NCBI GenBank assembly: GCA_017524665.1
Contig: JAFXVF010000016.1
Location: forward strand, 62,001 to 126,000
Direction: 5' to 3'
Source: Clostridia bacterium
GTDB lineage: Bacteria > Bacillota > Clostridia > TANB77 > CAG-508
DNA length: 64,000 bases
The notes below the pieces were generated by a model. That model was not told the DNA's origin and searched no databases. It was given only the letters and a program-made list of their open reading frames with translations. Positions 36,386 to 46,839 of this stretch are shown here, piece by piece. Each line of letters opens with the position of its first letter. Positions within the stretch are counted from its first letter, which is position 1. The translations under genes and the position numbers were made by a program.

Positions 36386-38062
36386 ATGAAAGACAAGAAT
36401 AAGCTTTTATTTGTACTATTAGCATTAATAGTATTTGGAGTTATTTACTTAGTAGTAAGCCTTACAGAAAATGTTGGGAAAACGGCAACAACAGTTGATA
36501 TGGAGAAGTCTATCAAATCACTAAATTCTTTGTATAAGACTATAGGAGTGAGAAATTACAATATACAAAAGAGTAGCGCGATTACAACAGATAGTGCAAC
36601 TGCCGTATTACCAGATATTTCTGAATATCCATTTGTTGTAAATCCAACAACAGATAATTTTATAACAATTTATTCTTCAACAGAAAAAGCAAATGAAAAT
36701 GTAAATTCATGGCTTAGAGTGATTGCAGAAGAATTTAACAAAAGTGGCGCTACAGTAGGTGGAGTTCCTGTGTCTGTTGGTGTAAGGTCAATATCAAGTG
36801 GACTTGCAGCAGATTTCATTATATCAGGGAAATACACACCTGATTTATACATTCCTGCAAGTGATATTTATGGAACTATATTAAGTGGAAGAGAGATCCA
36901 ATATACTAAGGCATCTGATGGAATAGTACAAAACTACTCTGGAATTGTTTTATCAAAAAGAGCAAAACAAAATATTATTTCAAAATATCAAAATGCTGAC
37001 GCTCAAACAGTAATAAACAGTGTAATAAACGGAGACAGCATTATAGGGTACACTAATCCACTTTCAAATGAAGATGGATTAAATTACTTATTAACAATTT
37101 TAAGTATGTTTGATAGCAATCCTTTAAGTACAAATGCACAAGACAAGTTAAAAACATATCAAGATAAAATTCCATATGTTCCATATGATATTACTCAATT
37201 AGAAGATTCACTTCAAAATGGTTCGATAGATGGTTTTGCATCAAATTATCAAACATATTATTCAATCCCAGATTTGAGAAATAACTATGAATTTATACCA
37301 TTTGGAATGGTACAAAATTCACCAGCTTATGCTATAGGAAATTTGACACAAATGAAAACATCAATAATTACAGAATTTATAAAATATTGCCAGAGCACAG
37401 AAGCGCAAACAAAAGCTACGAATGAAGGATTTAATGGATTGCAAAACTATACTTATTCTGGATATAAATATTCTGGAACACAAGTAGAAGATGCACAAAA
37501 TATGTGGAAGAAAGAAAAGAACGGAACAAACGATTTAACAGCAATTTTCGTTGCAGATATTTCTGGAAGCATGCAAGGTTCTCCACTTCTAAAGTTAAAA
37601 GCAAGTTTAAATAGAGCTTCAACATTTATTGATGAAAATACAAACATTGGTCTAGTAACTTTTTCAGATACAGTAAATATCGCTTTACCAGTAGCGAAAT
37701 TTGATAATGCACAAAAAGCATATTTCACAAATGCAGTAAAATCAATGAATGCAAGTGGCGGAACGGCAATGTTTGATGCTATAGTAGTTGCAGAGCATAT
37801 GCTTGTAGAGCAATGGCAAAAAAATAATAATACAAGATTAATGATTTTTGTATTAACAGACGGAGAAAGCAATAGAGGCTATGGATTTGAAGACATAGAA
37901 GAAGTTACAAGGGGATTAAGAATTCCAATTTATACAATAGGATACAATGCAGATATTGATGTGCTTCAAGAGGTTTCAGACATTAACGAAGCAACAACAA
38001 TGGATGCTGATTCAGACAATGTTATTTATAGATTGGAGAGCCTATTTAATTCTCAAATGTAG
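36386..38062 (+). CDS. Membrane-anchored substrate-binding/VWA fusion protein (module B)
   Basis: 558 residues. N-terminal membrane helix (LLFVLLALIVFGVIYLVV), a binding-protein domain (FITIYSSTEKANENVNSWLR, DLYIPASDIYG, NSPAYAIGN), then a VWA domain with MIDAS ADISGSMQGSP, GGTAMFDAI and LTDGESNRGYG. Same domain order as the 30128 protein. No in-frame CGG. Expected outside the membrane. The MIDAS residues are intact, so a metal-dependent protein partner is likely. Confidence 0.8.
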   Translation: MKDKNKLLFVLLALIVFGVIYLVVSLTENVGKTATTVDMEKSIKSLNSLYKTIGVRNYNIQKSSAITTDSATAVLPDISEYPFVVNPTTDNFITIYSSTEKANENVNSWLRVIAEEFNKSGATVGGVPVSVGVRSISSGLAADFIISGKYTPDLYIPASDIYGTILSGREIQYTKASDGIVQNYSGIVLSKRAKQNIISKYQNADAQTVINSVINGDSIIGYTNPLSNEDGLNYLLTILSMFDSNPLSTNAQDKLKTYQDKIPYVPYDITQLEDSLQNGSIDGFASNYQTYYSIPDLRNNYEFIPFGMVQNSPAYAIGNLTQMKTSIITEFIKYCQSTEAQTKATNEGFNGLQNYTYSGYKYSGTQVEDAQNMWKKEKNGTNDLTAIFVADISGSMQGSPLLKLKASLNRASTFIDENTNIGLVTFSDTVNIALPVAKFDNAQKAYFTNAVKSMNASGGTAMFDAIVVAEHMLVEQWQKNNNTRLMIFVLTDGESNRGYGFEDIEEVTRGLRIPIYTIGYNADIDVLQEVSDINEATTMDADSDNVIYRLESLFNSQM

Positions 38063-38074
38063 GAGGCGATAAAT

Positions 38075-39024
38075 ATAGAAGATAATCAAATTTCCATAAA
38101 AGAATATAATGAGCAGGTAGAAACATTTGCCAAAAAAACATTTGAGGAAGTTGAACGCAAAAGCAAAATGTTTGGAACAACAGTAAATCAGGTTGCAAAT
38201 GCAATGAGTGTACGGAAATGGAATAGAAGGCAACTTAGTTAGTTTGAACAAAAAAATTAGAGAATTAGACCCATCAAATGTAGACTTTAGAGGACGGAAA
38301 GATTTCACTATTAAATCCTGCTAAAAAGTATTTTAATAAAATAGCACAAGAAGAAAACAATATAAGCATTATAATTAAAAGTTTAGACAGTGAAAAAGAA
38401 GTTTTAAACAGGGACAATATTACAATTAAAATAGAGATAGACAATTTAGATGAAATAATAGAGAAAATAAAAAAAGAACGTGAAACCGGAAATGAGCTAA
38501 AAGCTCAGATAAATACAATAATCGAAAATGCAAAAAAAGACAATGATAATTATACGGAATCATATATGAAAAATGTATTAGGACACCTAGAAAAAAAGCT
38601 ATTTGACATTGAACAAATTATTATTGTAAAAGAACAAAGTAAATTATCTTTAGAAATAATTAGAAATAATAATCAAGAGATAATTAGGAATATACAAAGA
38701 ATTAGAAATGTTACAATAGAAGCTCTAAATACTGCAATATTTGTTGCGAGGTCATTGTATAATCAAAAACTAGTACTTAATAAAATTCATGTGTTAGAAA
38801 ATGACACAGGAAACTTAATAAAAGGAACAGGAAGTGCACTAAAAAGTCAAGGTGTTTCAATATTACAGGATGCAAGTAATGACAATGCAGTAGAAACCTT
38901 AAAGTCAGCATTTGCAAACGTATTCAACACTATAAATACTATAAATGAACAAAACAAAGAAGCTTTTCCACAGAATGAAACTCAAATTATAGAATTAAAG
39001 AAGACGGGGGATATTTATGAATAA
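38075..39024 (+). CDS. TelA-like protein (module B); two CGG +1 sites and probable AUA start
   Basis: About 315 residues with +1 shifts at CGG 38213 (AMSV[C]GGA = AMSVGNGIEGNLVSLNKKI) and 38295 (DFRG[C]GGA = DFRGGKISLLNPAKKYF). The restored text matches the TelA core (LDPSNVDF...LLNPAKKYFNKI, DSEKEVLNRDN). Without them it would be cut into three pieces. No ATG/GTG/TTG is usable at the 5' end: AGGAGG (38061-38066) is followed 8 bases later by AUA GAA GAT AAT, so AUA is the likely start. Overlaps the next gene by 8 bases. Confidence 0.75.
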
Positions 39025-40126
39025 GAATAAAGTATTAACAATAATTGCTGCCATAGTTTTATTGATAATAATTGCTTTAATAGTTGTTGTAAAAACAAAC
39101 AATACTAGCAAGAAAAACCCAAGCATATCTATGAATAGAGGGACTACAACTGTAACTACAAAAGAAGAAAAGATAAATTATGTAGGAGAAATAAGTGTAT
39201 ATAATGCAGCAGAATACATGGATGCATCAACAATAAAAGACTTTGAGAAAGAATATAAAATAAAAGTAAATTACAAAGAATTTGAAAGCAATGAAGCAAT
39301 GTATGATGACTTTGTAAAGAATCCTAACAAATATGATGTGCTTGTGCCTTCAGACTATATGATAGATAGATTAATAAAGGAAAACAGACTTGAAAAAATA
39401 AACAAACAACATGTTACAAATTTATCAAACATTGCATCAGAATATCTAAATCCTGAATACGACAAAGAAAATGATTATGTTGTTCCATATATGACAGGAA
39501 CTTTAGGAATTTTATACAATAAAAAACTAGTTAATGAAGAAGTAACTTCATGGAGCATTTTATGGAACAGCAAATATAAAGGACAAATTTGGATGTGGGA
39601 TTCAATGAGAGACGCAATAGGAATGGCACTAAAGAGCTTAGGATATAGCATGAATTCATCTAATGATGAAGAACTAAACAAAGCAAAACAAACTCTAATT
39701 TCTCAAAATAAATTATTAAAAGGTTATGCTGAAGAAGAATCAAGAGATGCAATGATTGCAGATGAAGGAGCACTTGCATTAGTTTATTCTGGAGAAGCAA
39801 AATTTGCTGTAGACCAAAATCCAAACTTAGCATATGTTATTCCAGAAGAAGGTTCAAATAAATTCGTAGATGGATTTGTAATAGTTAAAGGAACAAAAAA
39901 TAAAGAAGCTGCAGAGAACTTCATAAACTTTATGTGTAGATCAAACATTGCAATTAGGAACATGACTACTACTGGATACACTTCACCAATAAAAGGTGCA
40001 TGGAGTGAATTCGGAAATAACAGAATAATGTTCCCAAGCGAACAAGAACTAGCACGTTGTGAAGCATTCTTATATGACGCAACAGCAACACAAAAATACA
40101 CAAAAATGTGGAACGAAGTAAAATAA
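39017..40126 (+). CDS. PotD-like substrate-binding protein (module B)
   Basis: 369 residues. N-terminal membrane segment (VLTIIAAIVLLIIIALIVVV), then a spermidine/putrescine-type binding protein: ISVYNAAEYMDASTIKDFEKEY, YDVLVPSDYMIDRLIKENRLE, VPYMTGTLGILYNKK, WDSMRDAIGMALKSLGYS. No potABC genes are present in the window. It is the stand-alone binding protein of module B, as 32380 is for module A. Confidence 0.82.
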   Translation: MNKNKVLTIIAAIVLLIIIALIVVVKTNNTSKKNPSISMNRGTTTVTTKEEKINYVGEISVYNAAEYMDASTIKDFEKEYKIKVNYKEFESNEAMYDDFVKNPNKYDVLVPSDYMIDRLIKENRLEKINKQHVTNLSNIASEYLNPEYDKENDYVVPYMTGTLGILYNKKLVNEEVTSWSILWNSKYKGQIWMWDSMRDAIGMALKSLGYSMNSSNDEELNKAKQTLISQNKLLKGYAEEESRDAMIADEGALALVYSGEAKFAVDQNPNLAYVIPEEGSNKFVDGFVIVKGTKNKEAAENFINFMCRSNIAIRNMTTTGYTSPIKGAWSEFGNNRIMFPSEQELARCEAFLYDATATQKYTKMWNEVK

Positions 40127-40141
40127 GAAAGGCTGTAACAG

Positions 40142-40475
40142 ATGAAGAAAAATCTTTTTGCAATTTCATTAATTACAATAAGCTGTTTATATGGAATGTT
40201 AGCAGCAGTGATAATTTTAATATTTGCAATTGCTAAACTTCCAATTACATTCGGATGTATTTGTTAAAAGAAGAATATCTGACTTATTTATAGACGATGA
40301 AACTGATAATACGGAAGTTGTTTCTAGAACGCAAATTATAGCTGGACAAACTGAACCTAATAATGAAACAGAGGAAAATACTAATAATATAACCGAAAAT
40401 GTTAATGAGACTAGCAACAATGTAAGCGAAGATAACAGTAATGATACAATTAAAAAGATTAATTGGGATCTATAG
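40142..40475 (+). pseudogene. Small membrane protein with an apparent +1 break not at in-frame CGG
   Basis: ATG at 40142 gives NLFAISLITISCLYGMLAAV, a membrane helix, ending at TTC GGA TGT ATT TGT TAA. The next frame from about 40250 gives DVFVKRRISDLFIDDETDNT and an acidic Asn/Glu/Thr-rich tail to 40475. Joining them needs +1 near TTCGGA (removal of that C would do it), but here CGG is out of frame. It may be a real mutation, two separate ORFs, or a sequence error. Confidence 0.45.
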
Positions 40476-40528
40476 ACAAATAAAGTGTTAAGTGATATAT
40501 TAGTATAAGTAAAAAAGGGGGAATACAA

Positions 40529-42025
40529 ATGAATAAAGAAAAGAAACAAGTTGCAACATTATGGATTTTGACAGTATTAATTGTAATACTAATAGGAGTT
40601 ATAGGAATATTGCTTGTTAAAGTAATGGAATTAAAGAAAGAAGCATCCCTAAGTAAGCAAGCTGAACAACTGGAGCAAACAGTAGCACAAGAAACAAATA
40701 AACAACAAAGTTCAAATGTCTCAACAGAGCCTAAAAATGATGCTACAGCAACAAACACAACAAGTGTATCATTAGGAAGATATAATGTTGTACCTGACAA
40801 AAATTTACTATATGATGACGGAATGCAAAAAACGATAGATGATTTGTATGTTGATTTAAAAGCAAAAAATGAATTTACTTTATATGATAGCTTTGGACAT
40901 GTCATCTATGGTACCTATACAATAGAGGGAAGCACTATAACATTAATAGCGAAAGAATGGCTTAGCGAAGATGGTGGCCAATATAACTATACATTCCCAG
41001 AAGATGAAAACATTAAAATAAAATTAACAGCAAATAACGGCACATTGGAAATTACTGAAGCACCTAAGAGCATAAATATAGGCACCAAAAACATGACTTT
41101 AATTACTAAAGTTGGTGTAAAATATACTATGGTAGATTCTAAAACAGATATAGTTGGAAACTGGAGAGCAAGCAAAGCACTTGACAAAGATGGTAAAGAA
41201 GTTAGCCTAGGTAATGTTTATGGAAGTGGCATTGCGCTTACCAATTGGATGACATTTAATAAGGATTTAACATATATTAACAGCATTGGCGTTACAGGAG
41301 ATGGAAATGAAAATGGTACTTATATTATTACATCTGCGGACAGAATAACTCTAACAGATATGAACAATACAGTGAGACTTTTATTTATTCAAGAAGATGG
41401 AACTTTAAAAGAAAACAATGGAGCATATACCGTAATATTTGAAAGAAAGGAAACAAATGCTACAACACAAGATGAGCCCAATTATGTAGAAATAACTGGG
41501 AAATTACCAGGGATAGACCACTTGTTTGTTACAAAAGCAGTGAAAAATCTGGACAATACCTATACATTATATGGAGTCATCTATTCAGAATACACGTTGA
41601 CACAAAATGAACTTGACAAAATAGTACAAGAAGGAACAATGAAGCTATCGAGCAAAACATATAATGTAAAAGAATGTAATGAAGAAGGAACAAACAAAGA
41701 TGGAATTACAAAGTATGGACTATACTCTAACACGGACAATTATGCAGTTTATTTAATAAAACAAAGAAGTAATGGAGAATACTTTATAGAGTGCGAAGCA
41801 CAGATAAATGACGTATGGAAACTAACCAATAGTTACAAAAAAATAACAGTTGATAAAGATACTATTGTGGAAGACTTTTATGCTGGTGAGGATGTTACTG
41901 CAGAAAAGGAATTTTCTAATTATGAAGATAAAAATGCAAGTAAAGATGTAATTTATCCAACAGGTTATGGAATAGAATTTGATAATGGCAAATGTGTTAA
42001 ATTAATACGCTATCATGGAATTTAA
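40529..42025 (+). CDS. Large membrane-anchored protein of unknown function
   Basis: 498 residues. One N-terminal membrane helix (LWILTVLIVILIGVIGILLV), a coiled segment (LKKEASLSKQAEQLEQTVAQ), then beta-rich domains resembling lipocalin-like/DUF4923 modules (IVGNWRASKALDKDGKEVSL, GTYIITSADRITLTDMNN) and a C-terminal part. RBS AAGGGGG. It follows module B on the same strand. Function not recognised. Confidence 0.65.
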   Translation: MNKEKKQVATLWILTVLIVILIGVIGILLVKVMELKKEASLSKQAEQLEQTVAQETNKQQSSNVSTEPKNDATATNTTSVSLGRYNVVPDKNLLYDDGMQKTIDDLYVDLKAKNEFTLYDSFGHVIYGTYTIEGSTITLIAKEWLSEDGGQYNYTFPEDENIKIKLTANNGTLEITEAPKSINIGTKNMTLITKVGVKYTMVDSKTDIVGNWRASKALDKDGKEVSLGNVYGSGIALTNWMTFNKDLTYINSIGVTGDGNENGTYIITSADRITLTDMNNTVRLLFIQEDGTLKENNGAYTVIFERKETNATTQDEPNYVEITGKLPGIDHLFVTKAVKNLDNTYTLYGVIYSEYTLTQNELDKIVQEGTMKLSSKTYNVKECNEEGTNKDGITKYGLYSNTDNYAVYLIKQRSNGEYFIECEAQINDVWKLTNSYKKITVDKDTIVEDFYAGEDVTAEKEFSNYEDKNASKDVIYPTGYGIEFDNGKCVKLIRYHGI

Positions 42026-42039
42026 AATATAAAATAGAA

Positions 42040-42071
42040 AAAGAAAAGAGAGTTCTCTTTTCTTTTTTTAT
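42040..42071 (+). terminator. Terminator hairpin
   Basis: AAAAGAAAAGAGAGTTCTCTTTTCTTTTTTT, perfect stem and T run. Confidence 0.85.
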
Positions 42072-42087
42072 GTATTAAATACAAACT

Positions 42088-42114
42088 TAGACAAAGGGAC
42101 GGGGCTTTTGTCTA
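42088..42114 (+). repeat. Dispersed GGGACGGGG repeat
   Basis: TAGACAAAGGGACGGGGC-TTTTGTCTA, identical over most of its length to the copy at 34719. Confidence 0.7.
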
Positions 42115-42220
42115 GCACATTTGAGAGTAATATAATTTTAGATTGTTAAATTAAAACTTGATTTTTAGGCAGATTTTATAATATTAATACAACTTAGTAA
42201 AACAAGAAAAATAATGTTAT

Positions 42221-42370
42221 TTGCAAATAATTGGAATGATTAAAGCAACCTTGTTAACAATGCCTAATAGTAAAACGGTTATGACTTATCTAGGTGCATT
42301 TATTCATCCTGAAATAATGTCAGAAATTGATTCACAGGATAGAATGGATAGAGCAAGTGAAGAGTTATAA
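42221..42370 (+). CDS. Short ORF, possible gene fragment
   Basis: 49 codons from TTG 42221 (or 38 residues less the first few from ATG 42236): TLLTMPNSKTVMTYLGAFI followed by HPEIMSEIDSQDRMDRASEE. No good ribosome site. It may be a remnant. The rest of 42115-42610 shows only terminators and AT-rich sequence. Confidence 0.3.
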   Translation: MQIIGMIKATLLTMPNSKTVMTYLGAFIHPEIMSEIDSQDRMDRASEEL

Positions 42371-42416
42371 AAAATAGATACTGAATAAGGAGAATATAAT
42401 ATTTTAGTAGTATATA

Positions 42417-42447
42417 AAAAAAGACTAGCTTAACGCTAGTCTTTTTT
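42417..42447 (+). terminator. Terminator hairpin
   Basis: AAAAAAAGACTAGCTTAACGCTAGTCTTTTTT, perfect stem. Confidence 0.85.
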
Positions 42448-42610
42448 GGTGAACCCAAACCTTACAAATACAAAATTTTATTTTTTAGTAGGTGGATTTG
42501 CTGTATCCTATGAAATTCCTGTACTTTTAGCGTGTTAAGTTAGGACTTTAATTTGTTAGGTACATTATACAGCATTAATATAATTTTGTACAACAAGTTG
42601 ATAAAATTAA

Positions 42611-42638
42611 TTGACATTAAAACTGATAATGATATAAT
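42611..42638 (+). promoter_or_regulatory. Sigma-A-type promoter
   Basis: TTGACA at 42611-42616, 16-base spacer, TATAAT at 42633-42638, upstream of the gene at 42691. Confidence 0.75.
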
Positions 42639-42690
42639 TATTTTGTAGAAAATTAATATATTACAAAAGATAAGAGGAGGTGAAAAATAG

Positions 42691-43296
42691 ATGGCTGAAA
42701 AAGAATCTATTAAGGTAGGTTTAGGAACAACAGTATGTATTTTCATAATCATATTACTAATTGTTGGTTTAGGTATAACCTATTATCTAGGTTTTGTAAA
42801 AAATAATGAGAGAATTAGTGAATTAGAAGCTCAAATAGTTGCTTTAGAAAATGACAAAGCAAAACTTGAACAAGAAAATCAAACAAATAATCTACAAACA
42901 AAAGATACATCAGATGATAAAACATCATTACCAATCAGTGATAGTACAAACAAGGAAATTACAGAGAAAGAAGTAATGGATTGGTATTCTAATTTAGGTA
43001 AAAAATTATTTGGAGAGTTTTTATCAAAACAAAAAGAGCTAAGTTCTTATAAAATTAATTCTTGCAATATGATTTATTATTATGATGATGAATTTGTATG
43101 TGTTGTAAATTATGATGTAAAACCAAACGGAAGTGTAGAGAACAGTCCTTGGTTAGCAGGTAATGGCGAAATAGTTGGAGATTGGATAAAGGGTAAAGGT
43201 GTATTTTTAAGTTTTAAGAAAGAAAACGGAGAATTTGTATATAATGAAGAGGCAGGACAATCAACAGGATGGAGCCCAGAAACATATAATCAATAA
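42691..43296 (+). CDS. Membrane protein with coiled coil and exported domain
   Basis: 201 residues. One membrane helix (VCIFIIILLIVGLGITYYLG), a heptad coiled coil (RISELEAQIVALENDKAKLE), a Thr/Ser-rich linker and a C-terminal domain with VCVVNYDVKPNGSVEN and GEIVGDWIKGKGVFLSF. RBS AGGAGGTG is very strong. Alone in its operon, with promoter and terminator. No family recognised. Confidence 0.6.
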   Translation: MAEKESIKVGLGTTVCIFIIILLIVGLGITYYLGFVKNNERISELEAQIVALENDKAKLEQENQTNNLQTKDTSDDKTSLPISDSTNKEITEKEVMDWYSNLGKKLFGEFLSKQKELSSYKINSCNMIYYYDDEFVCVVNYDVKPNGSVENSPWLAGNGEIVGDWIKGKGVFLSFKKENGEFVYNEEAGQSTGWSPETYNQ

Positions 43297-43302
43297 TATG
43301 TA

Positions 43303-43331
43303 AAAAAGCTAGTACACACTAGCTTTTTTTA
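43303..43331 (+). terminator. Terminator hairpin
   Basis: AAAAAAGCTAGTACACACTAGCTTTTTTT. Confidence 0.85.
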
Positions 43332-43418
43332 TGAATTTAAAAGTAATCTAATTGCCGTAAAATATTATAAATAATATAATAACCAAACACTCAAAAAAAT
43401 GAAAGGGGCGATTAGATT

Positions 43419-43784
<366 letters not shown>

Positions 43785-43847
43785 AAAAATAGTAATATAA
43801 ATCCATTGTAGCAATAGAAATAAAATATATGCTAAAGGGGAAATGGT

Positions 43848-44867
43848 ATGGGAAATATTTTTAAAGTAGTGTTTACAATTATTGGAACAATTATTGGTGC
43901 AGGATTTGCATCTCGGACAAGAAATATATGTATTTTTTGGTAAACATGGGAATTTGGGAATAGCAAGTCTAACAATATCGTGTGTAATTTTAGGATACTT
44001 AATTTATAAAACTATGACAATAGCAAATAAGACAGAAGTAAACACGTATCGAGACTTCTTGATTTCTGGATTGAAAATTAGAAATACTATTTTAACAAAT
44101 ACATTAAATATTATAGTAACAGCATTTTTAGGATTATCATTTGTAGTTATGATATCTGGAGCAGGAGCATATTTAGAGCAAGAGTTTAATGTACCATTAT
44201 ATATAGGGAGCTCAATAACTTGTGCTTTTTGCATGTTAATTATAGCAAGTAAAACAAGCGGATTAGTTAAATTAAATATGATTTTAATCCCAATTTTAAT
44301 TTTTTTTATGGTTTTACTTGGAATTTTTTTCACGAATACAAATGGCAACACACAAGCTGAGAAAAGCATAAAGGCAATAATTTTAAATCCCATTTTATAT
44401 GCAAGCTATAATAGTATTACGTTAATACCGGTATTAATATATTTAAAGCCGCTTTTCAGTACAACAAAGTCAAGAATTCTTTCAGCAAGCATATGCGCAT
44501 TTATACTAATTCTATTAGGCATGACTGCGATACATGTTCTTAGACGGCGTAGGAAATATTGCTAAAGTTGAGATTCCATTATTAACTGCATCTATGACTA
44601 TAAGTAAGGAGTTTTCGTATTTGTATGGTATAGCAATACTTATAGCAATGATTACTTCTGCAGTTTCGTCAGGAATGCGGTTTTATACAAAATTGTTCCA
44701 AAAGCACAAAAGGACATTTATTGTGTATGGCTGGATTGTGCATAACTAGCAGTGCTTTTAGCAATTTTGGCTTTTCAAATTTAATAGGCTTTTTATACCC
44801 TACATTTGGCTACTTAGGTGCAATGCAGATTGCTATTATTTTTTTACCTAAGAACTTGAAAAAATAG
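43848..44867 (+). CDS. YkvI-family membrane protein; three CGG +1 sites
   Basis: About 338 residues, APC-like, 9-10 membrane helices. CGG +1 sites are at 43914 (GAGFAS[C]GGA = GAGFASGQEIYVFFGKHG), 44545 (HVLR[C]GGC = HVLRGVGNIAKVEIPLL) and 44678 (SSGM[C]GGT = SSGMGFIQNCSKSTKGHLL). Without them there are four broken ORFs; with them one uninterrupted YkvI-like transporter ending FGYLGAMQIAIIFLPKNLKK at TAG 44867. Substrate unknown. Start ATG 43848 follows AAAGGGG. Confidence 0.82.
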
Positions 44868-44918
44868 TATTTTATTGATAAACTATATAACACAAAAGAA
44901 ATTTACAAGGAGATGTAC

Positions 44919-46091
44919 ATGGACTATTTTGTATTAAAAGATTACAAAAAGGAAGAACCTAAGAAGCTAAACAAAAAGAAGGTAGTTAAAATGACCCTTA
45001 TTATGTTTGGCTTTGCTATTGTTGTACTTCTTGCATCAATGTACATTGGAAATAGTGAATTTAGAGGATGGACTGACAAATACATTCTTGGAAAGGAAAT
45101 AACTGAAAACACAGGAGCGATAATTAATATAGATTCAGAGTCTAATCCATACATATATGCATATGATAGATTTATAGTAGTATTAAATAGAAATCATTTA
45201 CAAAGTTATGGCGGTGGAGGAAGCAAAGAATCAGACATTGAATTAACAATTACTAATCCGCTATTTGCATCAAATGGAAGATATTTATGTGTTGCAGAAA
45301 AAGGCGGAAATAAAATATACCTTATCTCAGGAGAACACATATTATGGCAAAAAGACTTAGAAGGAGAGATTTCGCAAATAAGCGTTAACAGAAATGGATA
45401 TGTTTCAGTTAGCCATAAATCAATGGTTAAGTTGTATAATAATGATGGAAAAGAACTTGCAACAGCGCATTTATCATCAACATATCCAATTGATACAGCA
45501 GTTTCAAATGATAATAGCGAGCTTGCTATTGCTGAGATTAACTATTCTGGAAACTTATTGCAGTCAAACATAAAAATAATATCTGTAGATAAGACCGTAT
45601 CAGATCCTGATAATGCAGTTATTTACACATACAAATCCGAGAAGAAAAATATTATAACAAAAATATATTACCAAGATGGAAATACATTAATGTGCATGCT
45701 TGATAATGGAATCGTAAAAAGAGTTGGAGACGAAAGCTCCGAAGAAACAAAATTTGATACCAACACACTTTTTGCAGATATTAATTTAAATGGACATACT
45801 GTAGAGGTTAAAAAAATACAATCAGGTTTATTTAGCGCAGAAGCTCAAATAGAAATAAAACCAGTTGGACGAGCAAATCCAAATGTATACATGACTAATT
45901 TTATACCTAAAGATATAAATGTGTATGATTCAATGATTGCAATAAATGCCGGAACAGAAGTAGATTTTATAAATACAAATGGATGGCTAATAAAAAAATA
46001 TACATCAACAAGAAATATAAAAGACGTAGTAATGTGCGGAAGTGTTGCAGGTATTGTATATAAAGACAAAATTGAAATTGTTAATTTTTAA
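44919..46091 (+). CDS. DUF5711-like membrane-anchored beta-propeller protein
   Basis: 390 residues, start 44919 after AAGGAG. Cytoplasmic basic N-terminus, one membrane helix (MTLIMFGFAIVVLLASMYIG), then repeated beta blades outside (YIYAYDRFIVVLNRN, YLCVAEKGGNKIYLISGEH, YVSVSHKSMVKLYNNDGKEL, STYPIDTAVSNDNSELAIAE). Such proteins occur next to CvpA genes in Clostridia, as here (18 bases on). Role unknown. Confidence 0.7.
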   Translation: MDYFVLKDYKKEEPKKLNKKKVVKMTLIMFGFAIVVLLASMYIGNSEFRGWTDKYILGKEITENTGAIINIDSESNPYIYAYDRFIVVLNRNHLQSYGGGGSKESDIELTITNPLFASNGRYLCVAEKGGNKIYLISGEHILWQKDLEGEISQISVNRNGYVSVSHKSMVKLYNNDGKELATAHLSSTYPIDTAVSNDNSELAIAEINYSGNLLQSNIKIISVDKTVSDPDNAVIYTYKSEKKNIITKIYYQDGNTLMCMLDNGIVKRVGDESSEETKFDTNTLFADINLNGHTVEVKKIQSGLFSAEAQIEIKPVGRANPNVYMTNFIPKDINVYDSMIAINAGTEVDFINTNGWLIKKYTSTRNIKDVVMCGSVAGIVYKDKIEIVNF

Positions 46092-46109
46092 TATTTAGGA
46101 GGTAACACT

Positions 46110-46769
46110 ATGGGAATTATCGTTGACCTTATTATAGTTGCTGGAATTGGACTTTCTATCTTTTTAGGCTACAAGCAAGGACTAGTTGGAGTAGCTTACA
46201 AAATTCTTTCTTTTGTTATTGCTCTTGTATTAGCATTTGTATTAAGTACACCGGTATCCAATTTAATTATGGATAATACTGAATTTGATGAGTCAATACA
46301 CAATACTATCGAAAAAACTCTTGGAGCAAAGACCGAAGAAAGTGAACAAAAAGAAGAAGAAACAAGTAATACGTCTGAAGTAATTACAGAATATGTTGCA
46401 AAAGAAATAAAAAAAGCAACAGCGGAAACTCAAAATCAAGTAGCAAGCACTGTTGCTACAAGCCTAACAAAAAATATTGTATATGCAATTACTTTTATAG
46501 GAATATTTATTGTTGCTAGAATAATACTATTCTTCCTAAAATTCTTTGCAGAAGCATTGGCAGAACTACCAATTGTAAAGCAGTTTAACGAAGGCGGAGG
46601 AATAGCATACGGTTTATTAAGAGGAGTATTTTTAGTTTACTTATTATTTGCAATTATATCTCTTCTTGCATCTATAATTAATATGGATGGTTTCTTAGGA
46701 CTAATAAACATGTCATTCATTGGCAAATTTGCATATAACAACAATTTACTACTAATGATATTATTTTAA
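46110..46769 (+). CDS. CvpA-family membrane protein
   Basis: 219 residues. Four membrane helices. The N-terminus IIVDLIIVAGIGLSIFLGYK with the G-KQG loop, a variable charged region (~residues 65-110), then ARIILFFLKFFAEALAELPI and GLLRGVFLVYLLFAII, matching CvpA (colicin V production) proteins, whose role is in envelope maintenance. RBS TAGGAGGT. Between the DUF5711-like and LCP genes. Confidence 0.8.
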   Translation: MGIIVDLIIVAGIGLSIFLGYKQGLVGVAYKILSFVIALVLAFVLSTPVSNLIMDNTEFDESIHNTIEKTLGAKTEESEQKEEETSNTSEVITEYVAKEIKKATAETQNQVASTVATSLTKNIVYAITFIGIFIVARIILFFLKFFAEALAELPIVKQFNEGGGIAYGLLRGVFLVYLLFAIISLLASIINMDGFLGLINMSFIGKFAYNNNLLLMILF

Positions 46770-46839
46770 TGGTTGATTAAATAACTATTATATGTTATAC
46801 TATGAACCACGCGCACATATATAATAGGAGATGGTGATA

